Source: Cytophagales bacterium (GTDB lineage: Bacteria; Bacteroidota; Bacteroidia; Cytophagales; Cyclobacteriaceae). Taken from it: a stretch of 61,604 bases of DNA. The notes under the pieces are model-generated. The model was not told the origin of the DNA and ran no database searches. It was given only the letters and a program-made list of their open reading frames with translations. Each line of letters starts with the position of its first letter. Position 1 is the stretch's first letter. The stretch lies in assembly GCA_020403045.1 (NCBI GenBank), contig JADBYK010000020.1, forward strand, positions 1-61,604, read 5' to 3'. Made by a program: the position numbers and the translations under genes. Of the stretch, positions 26,783 through 33,622 are shown piece after piece.

Positions 26783-27184
26783 ATGGAAAAACTAGAACAT
26801 ATTGGCATTGCCGTCAAGAACCTGACAGAGTCAAACGCGCTATTCGCAAAACTGCTCGGAAAACCCCATTATAAAATCGAAGAAGTGGCTTCAGAGGGTG
26901 TTAGAACATCGTTTTTTGACGTGGGCGGAATTAAGATAGAGCTGTTGGAAGCAATTCGCGCGGATTCACCCATTGCAAAATTCATTGAAAAAAGGGGCGA
27001 AGGGCTTCATCATTTGGCATTTGGGGTTGTGGGATTGGAAGACCATGTGAAAAAAGAGATGGAAAAGGGCTTTCGCCCACTATCCGAACCCAAAGATGGC
27101 GCTGACAACAAACGCATTGTTTTTTTACACCCAAAAACCACGAACAATGTTTTGGTTGAGTTGTGTGAAGACAAACACCCGTAA
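26783..27184 (+). CDS. mce: Methylmalonyl-CoA epimerase
   Basis: A VOC-fold enzyme that interconverts (2R)- and (2S)-methylmalonyl-CoA in propionate/succinate metabolism. The start is ATG 26783 (MEKLEHIGIAVKNLTESNAL), giving 133 aa, the family length; an in-frame TTG at 26744 would add unrelated residues. Metal ligands are visible as His in LEHIGIAV, Glu in GVRTSFFDVGGIKIELLE, His in EGLHHLAFGV and Glu in NVLVELCE. It stands alone, divergent from the 140-aa gene and convergent with a small lipoprotein gene. No mutase genes are in the window. Confidence 0.93.
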   Translation: MEKLEHIGIAVKNLTESNALFAKLLGKPHYKIEEVASEGVRTSFFDVGGIKIELLEAIRADSPIAKFIEKRGEGLHHLAFGVVGLEDHVKKEMEKGFRPLSEPKDGADNKRIVFLHPKTTNNVLVELCEDKHP

Positions 27185-27238
27185 GTGACTGGACATGTTT
27201 GAGCTCCTTTCATAGCACAGCTCGCACAACCTCATACT

Positions 27239-27397
27239 TCAAAATTTCCGCTTCGGGTGCACTTTTGCGCCATATTGAATCTTGTTATAATAATCTTGCT
27301 TCTTCTTGCCAATGGGCGTTTCATAGTAAGGTCTTTCTACGCGACAAGAAGTAAAAATGATCATCGCCACTAAAAAAGGAACAACACACTTTTTCAT
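27239..27397 (-). CDS. Very small lipoprotein (52 aa)
   Basis: The frame starting at 27397 encodes MKKCVVPFLVAMIIFTSC with a lipobox ending in Cys18, then about 34 residues rich in Tyr and Lys (RPYYETPIGKKKQDYYNKI) ending HPKRKF. The frame stays open upstream to 27427, but the signal peptide fixes the start. Too short for family assignment. It resembles the many small basic lipoproteins of Bacteroidota and lies between mce and thiL, convergent with mce and divergent from thiL. Confidence 0.6.
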   Translation of the reverse strand: MKKCVVPFLVAMIIFTSCRVERPYYETPIGKKKQDYYNKIQYGAKVHPKRKF

Positions 27398-27466
27398 ATC
27401 GTTTCTTTCTTTTGAACATAGATACATGTAAGGTTGTCACCTTCGCATTGTATCAGCCCCAAGTCG

Positions 27467-27474
27467 TACTTTTG
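27467..27474 (+). promoter_or_regulatory. Putative -7 box for thiL
   Basis: TACTTTTG matches TAnnTTTG, 43 nt before the thiL ATG. A TTG at 27448-27450 could be the -33 element, but the 16-nt spacing is shorter than the usual 18-20 nt. Confidence 0.45.
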
Positions 27475-27516
27475 CCGGACGAATAAACATATCAACCGAC
27501 TAACTGAATTTACCCC

Positions 27517-28554
27517 ATGACGGAGAAGAGAACAGAAATCACAGATTTAGGAGAATTTGGGCTTATTGAACGAGTAAAAAGTAGCTTTTCGCTACAAAAC
27601 AGTACATCAATCTCGGGTATTGGTGACGATGCCGCTTTAATTGCCAGTGGTGAAGAGTATCTATTAGTCACCACCGATATGCTGCTAGAAAGCGTACATT
27701 TTGATTTGTCGTATATGCCGCTGCAGCATCTTGGCTACAAAGCTGTAGTAGCTAATGTGTCTGATATTGCAGCGATGAATGGCAAGCCCGAACAAATTAC
27801 CGTGGCTCTGGCTTTTAGTAACCGTTTTTCATTAGAAGCCATCGACAGTGTGTACGATGGGATTCGTTCTGCGTGCGAAAATTACAAAGTTGATTTGGTG
27901 GGTGGAGATACATCTGCCTCTGCTTCTGGTCTTGTGATTTCTATAACCGCTTTGGGAAGAGTAAGCAAAGGGAAAGAAACACTTCGCAGCACCGCTAAAG
28001 TGAACGACATCATTTGTGTAACCGGGGACTTAGGTGCGGCCTACTTGGGACTGCAAGTTCTCGAGCGCGAAAAACAGGTGTTTCTTACGAACCCTGAGAT
28101 GCAACCTGATCTAGAAAAATATGAATACCTCGTGGGACGTCAACTGAGACCAGAAGCGCGAATGGACATTGTGCACGAATTGGCAGACAAAAAAGTCGTG
28201 CCCACCTCGATGATAGACATCTCCGATGGACTCGCTTCGGAGTTATTGCACCTCAGCAAAAGTTCTGGCGTTGGCATCAAAATTTTCGAAGATAAAGTGC
28301 CCATTGATGCTGGCGCATTTGAGACAGCCATTGAGTTTAAAATTGACCCCATTACCTGTGCGCTGAATGGGGGTGAAGACTACGAGTTGCTTTTTACTAT
28401 TGCCCCCAACGATTATGAAAAATTAAAAAATCATCCTGATATCCACTTCATCGGGCATGTGCATAACAATCCACAACAAAATGTAATGGTGACGAAAGAG
28501 GAAACCATTGTGCCGTTAGAAGCACAAGGATGGAATCACTTTTCCAAGCTGTGA
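27517..28554 (+). CDS. thiL: Thiamine-monophosphate kinase
   Basis: ThiL makes thiamine diphosphate from thiamine monophosphate and ATP. It has 345 aa. The N-terminal Asp-rich Mg-ATP site is SGIGDDAALI, followed by TTDMLLESVHFDLSY, VVANVSDIAAMNG, GGDTSASASG, the TGDLG loop and the C-terminal MIDISDGLASELLHLS and LNGGEDYELLFT, all characteristic of the family. No TPP riboswitch is visible in its short leader, which fits a housekeeping role. The stop codon lies 1 nt from the stop codon of the convergent 125-aa gene. Confidence 0.95.
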   Translation: MTEKRTEITDLGEFGLIERVKSSFSLQNSTSISGIGDDAALIASGEEYLLVTTDMLLESVHFDLSYMPLQHLGYKAVVANVSDIAAMNGKPEQITVALAFSNRFSLEAIDSVYDGIRSACENYKVDLVGGDTSASASGLVISITALGRVSKGKETLRSTAKVNDIICVTGDLGAAYLGLQVLEREKQVFLTNPEMQPDLEKYEYLVGRQLRPEARMDIVHELADKKVVPTSMIDISDGLASELLHLSKSSGVGIKIFEDKVPIDAGAFETAIEFKIDPITCALNGGEDYELLFTIAPNDYEKLKNHPDIHFIGHVHNNPQQNVMVTKEETIVPLEAQGWNHFSKL

Positions 28555-28555
28555 A

Positions 28556-28933
28556 CTAGTCCTCGGGATAAGGAATAAAAACAAAACGAGTAAATTCTTT
28601 GTCTACTACAAATAGGCAACAAAATTCATCGGGGTCTTTGTAGGCGCTAACAAAATCATCTACCTTCTCTTTAGCAATAAGTTCGCGCTGCACAAACTCG
28701 TCCATGAAAGAGGCAAAATAATTCCATTCCAGTTGTAAGGAGTATTTGTCGATTAGCAACTGCCCTATCGGAACCACCTCTTTCGAAATGGCAAAAATAG
28801 GGTAAGAAAAACCAGCTTTTCTGATTTGATACGAGGCTTCCTTCAGGGTATCTGCTGCGTTTACAAAATCAGCGCTGATGGTGCCCAAATATTTTCCGCT
28901 TAGCTCAGGGTCATTGTTCATGGGTATTTCCAT
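28556..28933 (-). CDS. Protein of unknown function, convergent with thiL
   Basis: A 125-aa cytoplasmic protein without signal or membrane segment (MNNDPELSGKYLGTISADFV ... EFCCLFVVDKEFTRFVFIPYPED). I do not recognise the family. It ends 1 nt from thiL tail to tail, with no room for a terminator, so the two transcripts must overlap at their 3' ends. It follows the ACP phosphodiesterase gene by 12 nt in the same direction and is probably cotranscribed with it. An alternative ATG (MNND) is 4 codons downstream. Confidence 0.8.
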   Translation of the reverse strand: MEIPMNNDPELSGKYLGTISADFVNAADTLKEASYQIRKAGFSYPIFAISKEVVPIGQLLIDKYSLQLEWNYFASFMDEFVQRELIAKEKVDDFVSAYKDPDEFCCLFVVDKEFTRFVFIPYPED

Positions 28934-28945
28934 ACGATTTCAAAA

Positions 28946-29533
28946 TTAATACTTGCCAATAAAATGTGTTGCATGCTCTTTTAGTAAGGGAAAGAATAAT
29001 TGAAATTCCTGATCAAACCCTTCATAAAACTGTTGGAGCTCTTCCGTTGCCTCATTCATTTTAGAGTCAAATTTAGATCGCCTTGTCATGCCACTCAGCG
29101 CTTGTTGAATACCTTCTAACTTACCATAGTTGACAAGCCAATTGCCTCGCATCATGTGAGGCAACATCCATTTCACTTGTTCGGGCAAAATCGCTTCGCT
29201 TTTGATTAAGTAGTCATAACAGCCTGCTGCAAAATCGGGCAGTGGCTGATGGTGATAGGCATTCCAATTAACCGCCAAAAGGTGGTCATAGAACATATCA
29301 ATAATGACAGGTGCATAGTGCCTATACTTAGGGCGAAGCCGATCTTTACTCAGTTTTACAATGGGGTGCCGATCTGTAAATTCATCTATTTCGCGGTGCA
29401 AGGAAATACCCTTCACAATACCTGGCGAAAAACGAGACGACAAGTCGCGGCCCCTGACGAAGTCACCAATAAAGTTGCCCAATTGTATTTCGGGGTCATC
29501 GGCCGACAAGTAAAGATGCGCAAGAAAGTTCAT
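28946..29533 (-). CDS. acpH: Acyl carrier protein phosphodiesterase-like (AcpH/DUF479)
   Basis: AcpH hydrolyses the phosphopantetheine group from acyl carrier protein. The 195-aa protein starts with the family signature MNFLAHLYLSADDPEIQLGN, followed by FIGDFVRGRDL and the metal-site region GISLHREIDEFTDRHP, then DMFYDHLLAVNW. These His/Asp residues fit the HD-like metal site of AcpH. It is followed 12 nt later by the 125-aa gene. Family assignment is firm; activity is inferred from the family. Confidence 0.9.
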   Translation of the reverse strand: MNFLAHLYLSADDPEIQLGNFIGDFVRGRDLSSRFSPGIVKGISLHREIDEFTDRHPIVKLSKDRLRPKYRHYAPVIIDMFYDHLLAVNWNAYHHQPLPDFAAGCYDYLIKSEAILPEQVKWMLPHMMRGNWLVNYGKLEGIQQALSGMTRRSKFDSKMNEATEELQQFYEGFDQEFQLFFPLLKEHATHFIGKY

Positions 29534-29618
29534 TGAGGCCTCGAATGTAATAGAAATTCATATTAGGCTATTTTTATTCGCAAATAAATTGTTGACTTTT
29601 GGTACAAACAACTGATTT

Positions 29619-30017
29619 ATGGCGCTGCTGGAACAACTCAAATTACTGGTGAATCTTGCTCGAATTGACGGAGATATGGCCGAGCGTGAAAAAACCTACA
29701 TCATCAACATAGCAAAAGCCAACAGTTTTCCTGAATCTTCTGTCGCCACGTTGTTCTACCAATCTCACGAAATCATCATACCAGATAATTTAACTGATGA
29801 CCAGCGTTTTGACTACATCTTCAGCCTTGTTCAGCTGATGAAAATTGATGAGCGACTCTACCAGGAAGAAATCAAATTTTGCTCAAAAATTGCCTCTCGA
29901 CTAGGCTATGAACAAGACGTGCTTTTTGAATTGATGCTCAAAGTAAAAAGTACTGATACCGATGCTGATAAAATGGCAGTGAAATCACTCACGCAACAGT
30001 ATCTGCGAAAAAAGTAA
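29619..30017 (+). CDS. TerB-like helical protein
   Basis: A 132-aa all-helical protein resembling the TerB/DUF533-type fold. The acidic first helix pair LLVNLARIDGDMAEREKTYI and the second VQLMKIDERLYQEEIKFCSKIA are internal repeats of the TerB type (A-x-x-D-G/E-x-x-x-x-E-E). No other ter genes are nearby, so a link to tellurite is unlikely; such stand-alone proteins have no established role. Convergent with the TonB-domain gene at 30049. Confidence 0.75.
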   Translation: MALLEQLKLLVNLARIDGDMAEREKTYIINIAKANSFPESSVATLFYQSHEIIIPDNLTDDQRFDYIFSLVQLMKIDERLYQEEIKFCSKIASRLGYEQDVLFELMLKVKSTDTDADKMAVKSLTQQYLRKK

Positions 30018-30048
30018 ATTGTTCCTTCGCGGTAAGGAAAAATAGAAT

Positions 30049-31044
30049 CTAACCAAGTTTGAAGATTATTGGTAGTGTATAACGCTGCCTAACTGGTTTC
30101 CCTTTTTGTCTCCCCGGATTCCATTTTGGAGCTTGCTCCATGACCCTCAAAACTTCTTCATCACAGCCCCCACCAATTCTCTTAATAATTTTTGAATTTG
30201 TAATCGTTCCATCCTTTTCTACAATGAATTGTACAAAAACCTCACCTTGTACGCCACCTCTGCGAGCTTGGACAGGATAGTTCATTGTATTCCCCAAAAA
30301 ACGATAGAATGCAGCCAATCCTCCAACTGGCATTGCTGATTCCTCAACTACTGTTAAAACTGTGTCTATCCTCTTATTGGTGAGAGCCATCTTGAAGTCC
30401 TGGGGTACTGCCACACCATTTTGTTGCGCACTTTTCCAAGTCGAAAAACTCGCCAGTGATGTTTTCATTAACTCTTCAATTATACCCCTGCTTGGGTCTG
30501 TCTTGGTTAATGTGAACTCACCATTACTTTGAATTGTAAAGTGAAGATGAACCAAAGAATCTCCGATTGAACGAGTAACACTGTCACTATTAAGAATCCT
30601 GAAAACATCGTTATCGAATTGCGTCCACCCGCCACTATATTGAGCATCTTTCTCAGTTAAACCCGGTATGAGTATTCTAGTTGTCGTGTCTGCAAACAAT
30701 TTCGTTTTTGCAGGTTGAAAACTCGCAAAATCGAGCGGGTCAAGCTCAATCACTCCTCTTTCAATTTTGACCTGAAATTTATCATTGGCTCCTAGCTCGA
30801 TGACGCTCGTCTTGTATCCTATTCGTGACACAGCCAAAGCGTTATCATTCTGTCGTACAGATAGTCTAAAGTAGCCTAAAACATTGCTTGCGGCACCGAT
30901 CAATGTCCCTGGAACAACAACATTGGCATTGCCGATTGGTTTTTGTGTTTCCTTATCAATCAGGCGCCCTAAAATTTCACGCTCTTGGGCACCTGCCCAT
31001 TGGTAATTCAGAAAAAAAAGAATGGTGAACGCGAAGTTTTTCAT
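30049..31044 (-). CDS. Periplasmic CRD plus TonB C-terminal domain protein
   Basis: I start it at 31044 (MKNFAFTILFFLNYQWAGAQ); three codons further upstream are open. After the signal peptide comes a carboxypeptidase-regulatory-like domain at about 23-100 (REILGRLIDKETQKPIGNANV), a middle region of unknown type, and a C-terminal TonB_C domain (YPVQARRGGVQGEVFVQFIVEKDGT, split here; then VMEQAPKWNPGRQKGKPV). There is no long Pro-rich spacer or transmembrane anchor as in true TonB, so it is more likely one of the many Bacteroidota proteins that reuse this domain in the periplasm. It stands alone. Confidence 0.85.
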   Translation of the reverse strand: MKNFAFTILFFLNYQWAGAQEREILGRLIDKETQKPIGNANVVVPGTLIGAASNVLGYFRLSVRQNDNALAVSRIGYKTSVIELGANDKFQVKIERGVIELDPLDFASFQPAKTKLFADTTTRILIPGLTEKDAQYSGGWTQFDNDVFRILNSDSVTRSIGDSLVHLHFTIQSNGEFTLTKTDPSRGIIEELMKTSLASFSTWKSAQQNGVAVPQDFKMALTNKRIDTVLTVVEESAMPVGGLAAFYRFLGNTMNYPVQARRGGVQGEVFVQFIVEKDGTITNSKIIKRIGGGCDEEVLRVMEQAPKWNPGRQKGKPVRQRYTLPIIFKLG

Positions 31045-31144
31045 AACCAACAAAGGAACCCTAATTTAACTGGCTTTTATGATTGTCGAAAACTTGAACC
31101 TCCTATCCTCCTAAACAAAACACTCAATTCTATTTCCGCCAGAA

Positions 31145-31612
31145 TCAACGATACTGATCAATTAGAACCACATTCCCGTCTGGGTCGGTGATCATAAAAC
31201 TTGCAGGCCCAGAAGTTTTCTCGTCTGCTTCATTATTAATCTTTAGTCCCTTACTTTTTAGTTGACGCTGAATCTCTCTGACATCATCAAACTTCTCAAT
31301 ATTTTTGGCGTTCTCATCCCAGCCGGGGTTAAACGTTAAAATGTTGCCTTGAAACATTCCTTGAAACAACCCGATCAACGAATTTCCATTTTTCATAATT
31401 AAGTAGTTTTTTTCAAGGGCGCCCCCAAAAACACTAAAGCCCAGGTTTTCATAAAATTGTTTTGAAACCTTAATGTCCTTGACACTAAGGCTTACAGAAA
31501 ATGCTCCTAATTTCATAGTCTCTTTTTTTTGTTTAGCGATTATTGGATTGATGTAAAGCCCAAGTACAAATGCGGCAATGAAGCCAAGTGTTAGTAGTGT
31601 TGTCTTTTTCAT
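31145..31612 (-). CDS. VOC/glyoxalase-fold protein with N-terminal signal/anchor
   Basis: A single-domain VOC protein (GAFSVSLSVKDIKVSKQFYENLGF ... MITDPDGNVVLIDQY, motifs cited in part). Most relatives start at MKLGAFSV, which corresponds here to residue 33. In this gene an extra 32 residues precede it: a hydrophobic stretch (LLTLGFIAAFVLGLYI) that would act as a signal or membrane anchor, suggesting a periplasmic location. The extension has its own ATG in frame, and there is no gap or stop between the parts. It may be an assembled signal-VOC fusion. The function of this VOC branch is not known. Confidence 0.82.
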   Translation of the reverse strand: MKKTTLLTLGFIAAFVLGLYINPIIAKQKKETMKLGAFSVSLSVKDIKVSKQFYENLGFSVFGGALEKNYLIMKNGNSLIGLFQGMFQGNILTFNPGWDENAKNIEKFDDVREIQRQLKSKGLKINNEADEKTSGPASFMITDPDGNVVLIDQYR

Positions 31613-31671
31613 TTTTTCTTAATTTATCTTCACTCATTTATTTCCTGTGGGTTGTTAAAACCCAGTTTGGT

Positions 31672-32133
31672 TCATTTTTTATTTTTAAATGCTTTCTCAT
31701 AAATACCAATCCATTGCTGGGGCGTCATCTTTGTAACCAGTTCACCGATCAAATCCAAGGGCACATCTTCTGGTTTTTTAATTCGAATGCATGATTTACC
31801 CATGTCCAGCTTTTTCGTTGAATGGACTCTCCATTCATCCTGAAACCACTCTAACAATTTCGGCTGCGCGTAGATGCCCATGTGATAGATGGCAATAAAA
31901 TTCTTTTGTGATGCCAGACCCAAGAAGGGCAATGGAAGTGTAGGGTCGCAATGATAACCCTCTGGATAAATCTTGTGTGGCACCACATAGCCAATCATTC
32001 CATAGTTCATTTCTTCTTGAAATCCTTTGGGCAAATTCTTAAGAATGACTTTACGAATGCTGTTAATGATCTGCCTCCGCTCAGGCGAAAGAGAATCAAT
32101 GTATTCCGTAACTGTTTTAGATTTGGATTGCAT
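31672..32133 (-). CDS. DUF1801 family protein
   Basis: A 153-aa protein of the DUF1801/YdhG type. Motifs: the N-terminal VTEYIDSLSPERRQIINSIR, EEMNYGMIGYVVP, then LGLASQKNFIAIYHMGIYA and the late KLDMGKSCIRIKKPEDVPL. These small soluble proteins have no established function. The neighbours are a VOC protein upstream of its terminus and the decayed DUF4199/LuxR pair on the other side, which is transcribed in the same direction. The 26 nt upstream of the start are AT-rich spacer. Confidence 0.85.
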   Translation of the reverse strand: MQSKSKTVTEYIDSLSPERRQIINSIRKVILKNLPKGFQEEMNYGMIGYVVPHKIYPEGYHCDPTLPLPFLGLASQKNFIAIYHMGIYAQPKLLEWFQDEWRVHSTKKLDMGKSCIRIKKPEDVPLDLIGELVTKMTPQQWIGIYEKAFKNKK

Positions 32134-32159
32134 ATAAAATCGTTAATCGATAGTCGTTG

Positions 32160-32320
32160 TTAGTTATTCGATGGTGCAGGCAAAAATCCCTTCATCCGCA
32201 GCAGTCGAGCGGAAAGCAATGAGATCAAAATTCCAAGTGGTGCAATTTCCATCAATGTCATGGAGAAACAAATGATAAGGTTAGCGTACATCGCGGCATA
32301 TTCATCTATTTTTGCTTGTG
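32160..32320 (-). pseudogene. C-terminal remnant of a DUF4199-like membrane protein gene
   Basis: Reading the minus strand in the frame that ends at TAA 32160-32162 gives KIDEYAAMYANLIICFSMTL followed by MEIAPLGILISLLSARLLRM. This resembles the last helix region of DUF4199 membrane proteins, which in Bacteroidota often sit next to a LuxR-type gene like the one here. About 100 residues of N-terminal sequence are missing; the frame is closed upstream by a TGA within the luxR end. The ATG at 32291 could express a 43-aa peptide, but I read it as a remnant left by a deletion that joined the two 3' ends. Confidence 0.55.
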
Positions 32321-32703
32321 TTGTTTCTTCGGATCACCTCCAGTTTTAGAAATAGATTCGATGAATTCGTTTTGTTCGTGTTCAGTGAAACAAACAATTT
32401 ATCGGCTATTTCCTTGTTGGACAGGCCCTGAGCAATCAACTCCAATACATCGTGCTCTCGCTTCGTAATATCCAATTTCTGGAGAGTAGCTGCATCCAGC
32501 GTGAAATCACCGCCAACAAAAACGAATTTTTTCCAGGTGAGTCGAAGGCCAATCCAAATGCCTAATCCCGTAAATATTACTACGATGATACCTGTGTAAA
32601 ATTCAATCGACAGATCACGAACAAAGAATCGATATTCCAAAAACTTGAGCCCAGAAACGAAGAGAGCTAAAGCTAAGCCGTATAGAACAATTGTTCTTTT
32701 CAC
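32302..32703 (-). CDS. Membrane-linked LuxR-type regulator, probably degenerating
   Basis: A 133-aa protein: two membrane segments (about 5-20 and 36-54, TGIIVVIFTGLGIWIGL), a short linker and a LuxR/GerE helix-turn-helix from about residue 77 (LDITKREHDVLELIAQGLSN, KEIADKLFVSLNT). The start is GTG at 32703. The recognition helix reads LNTNKTNSSNLF, where the family has T-(V/I)-K-x-H; both the buried hydrophobic residue and the His are Asn. The C-terminus (RRNNTSKNR) stops about ten residues early and runs into the DUF4199 remnant. It may have lost DNA binding. Divergent from the 122-aa paralogue pair. Confidence 0.65.
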   Translation of the reverse strand: MKRTIVLYGLALALFVSGLKFLEYRFFVRDLSIEFYTGIIVVIFTGLGIWIGLRLTWKKFVFVGGDFTLDAATLQKLDITKREHDVLELIAQGLSNKEIADKLFVSLNTNKTNSSNLFLKLEVIRRNNTSKNR

Positions 32704-32785
32704 AGAATCTAAACTACTTAAAATCTGCCAACAATTGGGCTCCTGTAATCTAAAAATAGCCTTTTTAGCCCAATTTGATCACATA

Positions 32786-32833
32786 AAAACTAATTTTATT
32801 AGTATTTATAAAACTAATATTTTTAGTATTTAT
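32786..32833 (+). repeat. Two tandem 24-bp operator-like dyads
   Basis: Units 32786-32809 and 32810-32833 follow directly on each other and match at 22 of 24 positions. Each holds an imperfect dyad with arms ACTAA(T) and (A)TTAGT (first unit 32789-32794/32798-32803, second 32813-32817/32823-32827). The second unit runs into the -7 box TATATTTG at 32831-32838. The position upstream of the 122-aa pair and behind the divergent LuxR gene is that of a regulator binding site. Confidence 0.65.
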
Positions 32834-32838
32834 ATTTG
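32831..32838 (+). promoter_or_regulatory. -7 box of the 122-aa paralogue pair
   Basis: TATATTTG fits TAnnTTTG exactly and lies 21 nt before the ATG at 32860. No -33 TTG is present at the usual distance; the tandem dyads occupy that place, which would fit a promoter needing an activator. Confidence 0.6.
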
Positions 32839-32859
32839 ACCGATCAAAAAGTGACTCAT

Positions 32860-33228
32860 ATGAAAATCATCAAATCACGACTTATTGGGGCGAGGGTGGT
32901 TCGGGCTAGGGAAGCAAATATTCAGTTGTTTCAAATTCGTGCAATTTTTAACCAGCACCGTGACGCGTTGGTGAACCGGATACTAACAGACTTGGGCACC
33001 TACATGGAATTCAAATTTAGCGTGCAACCAAGTCGAAATGAACTGATAGAGATTGCGCAAAAGATCGATCAATTGAAAAGTAAGGACGTAGATCTGGAGT
33101 ACTATCAACCACTACTGAAGGAGCTAAAGCGGAAAGATGAAATCAAGATCAAGAACGAATACTTTTTTTTGGAGATCGATGAGAGCATCCGGATGAACTT
33201 GACCACCCATTTGCATTTTGCAGCCTAA
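32860..33228 (+). CDS. 122-aa protein, first of a tandem paralogue pair
   Basis: The start is ATG 32860 (MKIIKSRLIGARVV); an in-frame TTG at 32836 overlaps the -7 box and is not used. 122 aa, soluble, no signal. It shares its length and a full-length pattern with the next gene: FQIRAIFNQHRDALVNRILTDL against LQIREILKEHRELIITRMISDL, KFSVQPSRNELIE against KFNVKPNRKMVE, DVDLEYY against NVDLDKY, FFLEIDE against FYVEIDE. I recognise no family. The helical, charged character would suit a small protein-binding module, but that is a guess. Confidence 0.7.
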   Translation: MKIIKSRLIGARVVRAREANIQLFQIRAIFNQHRDALVNRILTDLGTYMEFKFSVQPSRNELIEIAQKIDQLKSKDVDLEYYQPLLKELKRKDEIKIKNEYFFLEIDESIRMNLTTHLHFAA

Positions 33229-33241
33229 AACAAATACCTCT

Positions 33242-33610
33242 ATGAAGACAATAAAATCTGCCTTGCTGGGCAATAAACAGCTCATTGACACCAACCCGGA
33301 TGTACTTCTACTGCAAATACGTGAAATACTAAAAGAGCATCGAGAGTTGATTATTACTCGGATGATTAGCGACTTGCCCACCTACATTATTTATAAATTC
33401 AATGTAAAACCAAATCGAAAAATGGTTGAGACGGTGAAAGACCAATTGCTTGATCTGAAAAAGGGTAACGTAGATTTGGACAAATACTCTAATGTGGTAC
33501 AGATGGTACTCAACCGAGCCGTTACACACTTAACCAACGAGCCTTTTTACGTTGAAATAGATGAATACTTAGAGCCCTCTATACAAGTTAGCGAGGTTAA
33601 ATTTGGATAA
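33242..33610 (+). CDS. 122-aa protein, second of the tandem paralogue pair
   Basis: The start is ATG 33242 (MKTIKSALLGNKQLID), 13 nt after the stop of its paralogue; again an in-frame TTG 24 nt upstream is discarded. It has exactly the same length, 122 aa. Identity to the first copy is roughly one third by eye, spread over the whole length, so the duplication is not recent. Two copies kept at equal length suggest the products form a hetero-oligomer or have split roles. It converges on rhlE with 12 nt between the stop codons. Confidence 0.7.
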   Translation: MKTIKSALLGNKQLIDTNPDVLLLQIREILKEHRELIITRMISDLPTYIIYKFNVKPNRKMVETVKDQLLDLKKGNVDLDKYSNVVQMVLNRAVTHLTNEPFYVEIDEYLEPSIQVSEVKFG

Positions 33611-33622
33611 AGGACTTACCAA

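Noticed and set aside
27398-27516. Possible TPP riboswitch upstream of thiL
   Set aside because: The region is short, contains a -7 box about 43 nt from the ATG, and lacks the conserved CUGAGA and thiamin-box sequences.
32302-32400. Alternative frame through the luxR end reading FTEHEQNEFIESISKTGG as further DUF4199 sequence
   Set aside because: The luxR frame keeps clear homology (SSNLFLKLEV) over the same bases, so the other reading is probably coincidental.
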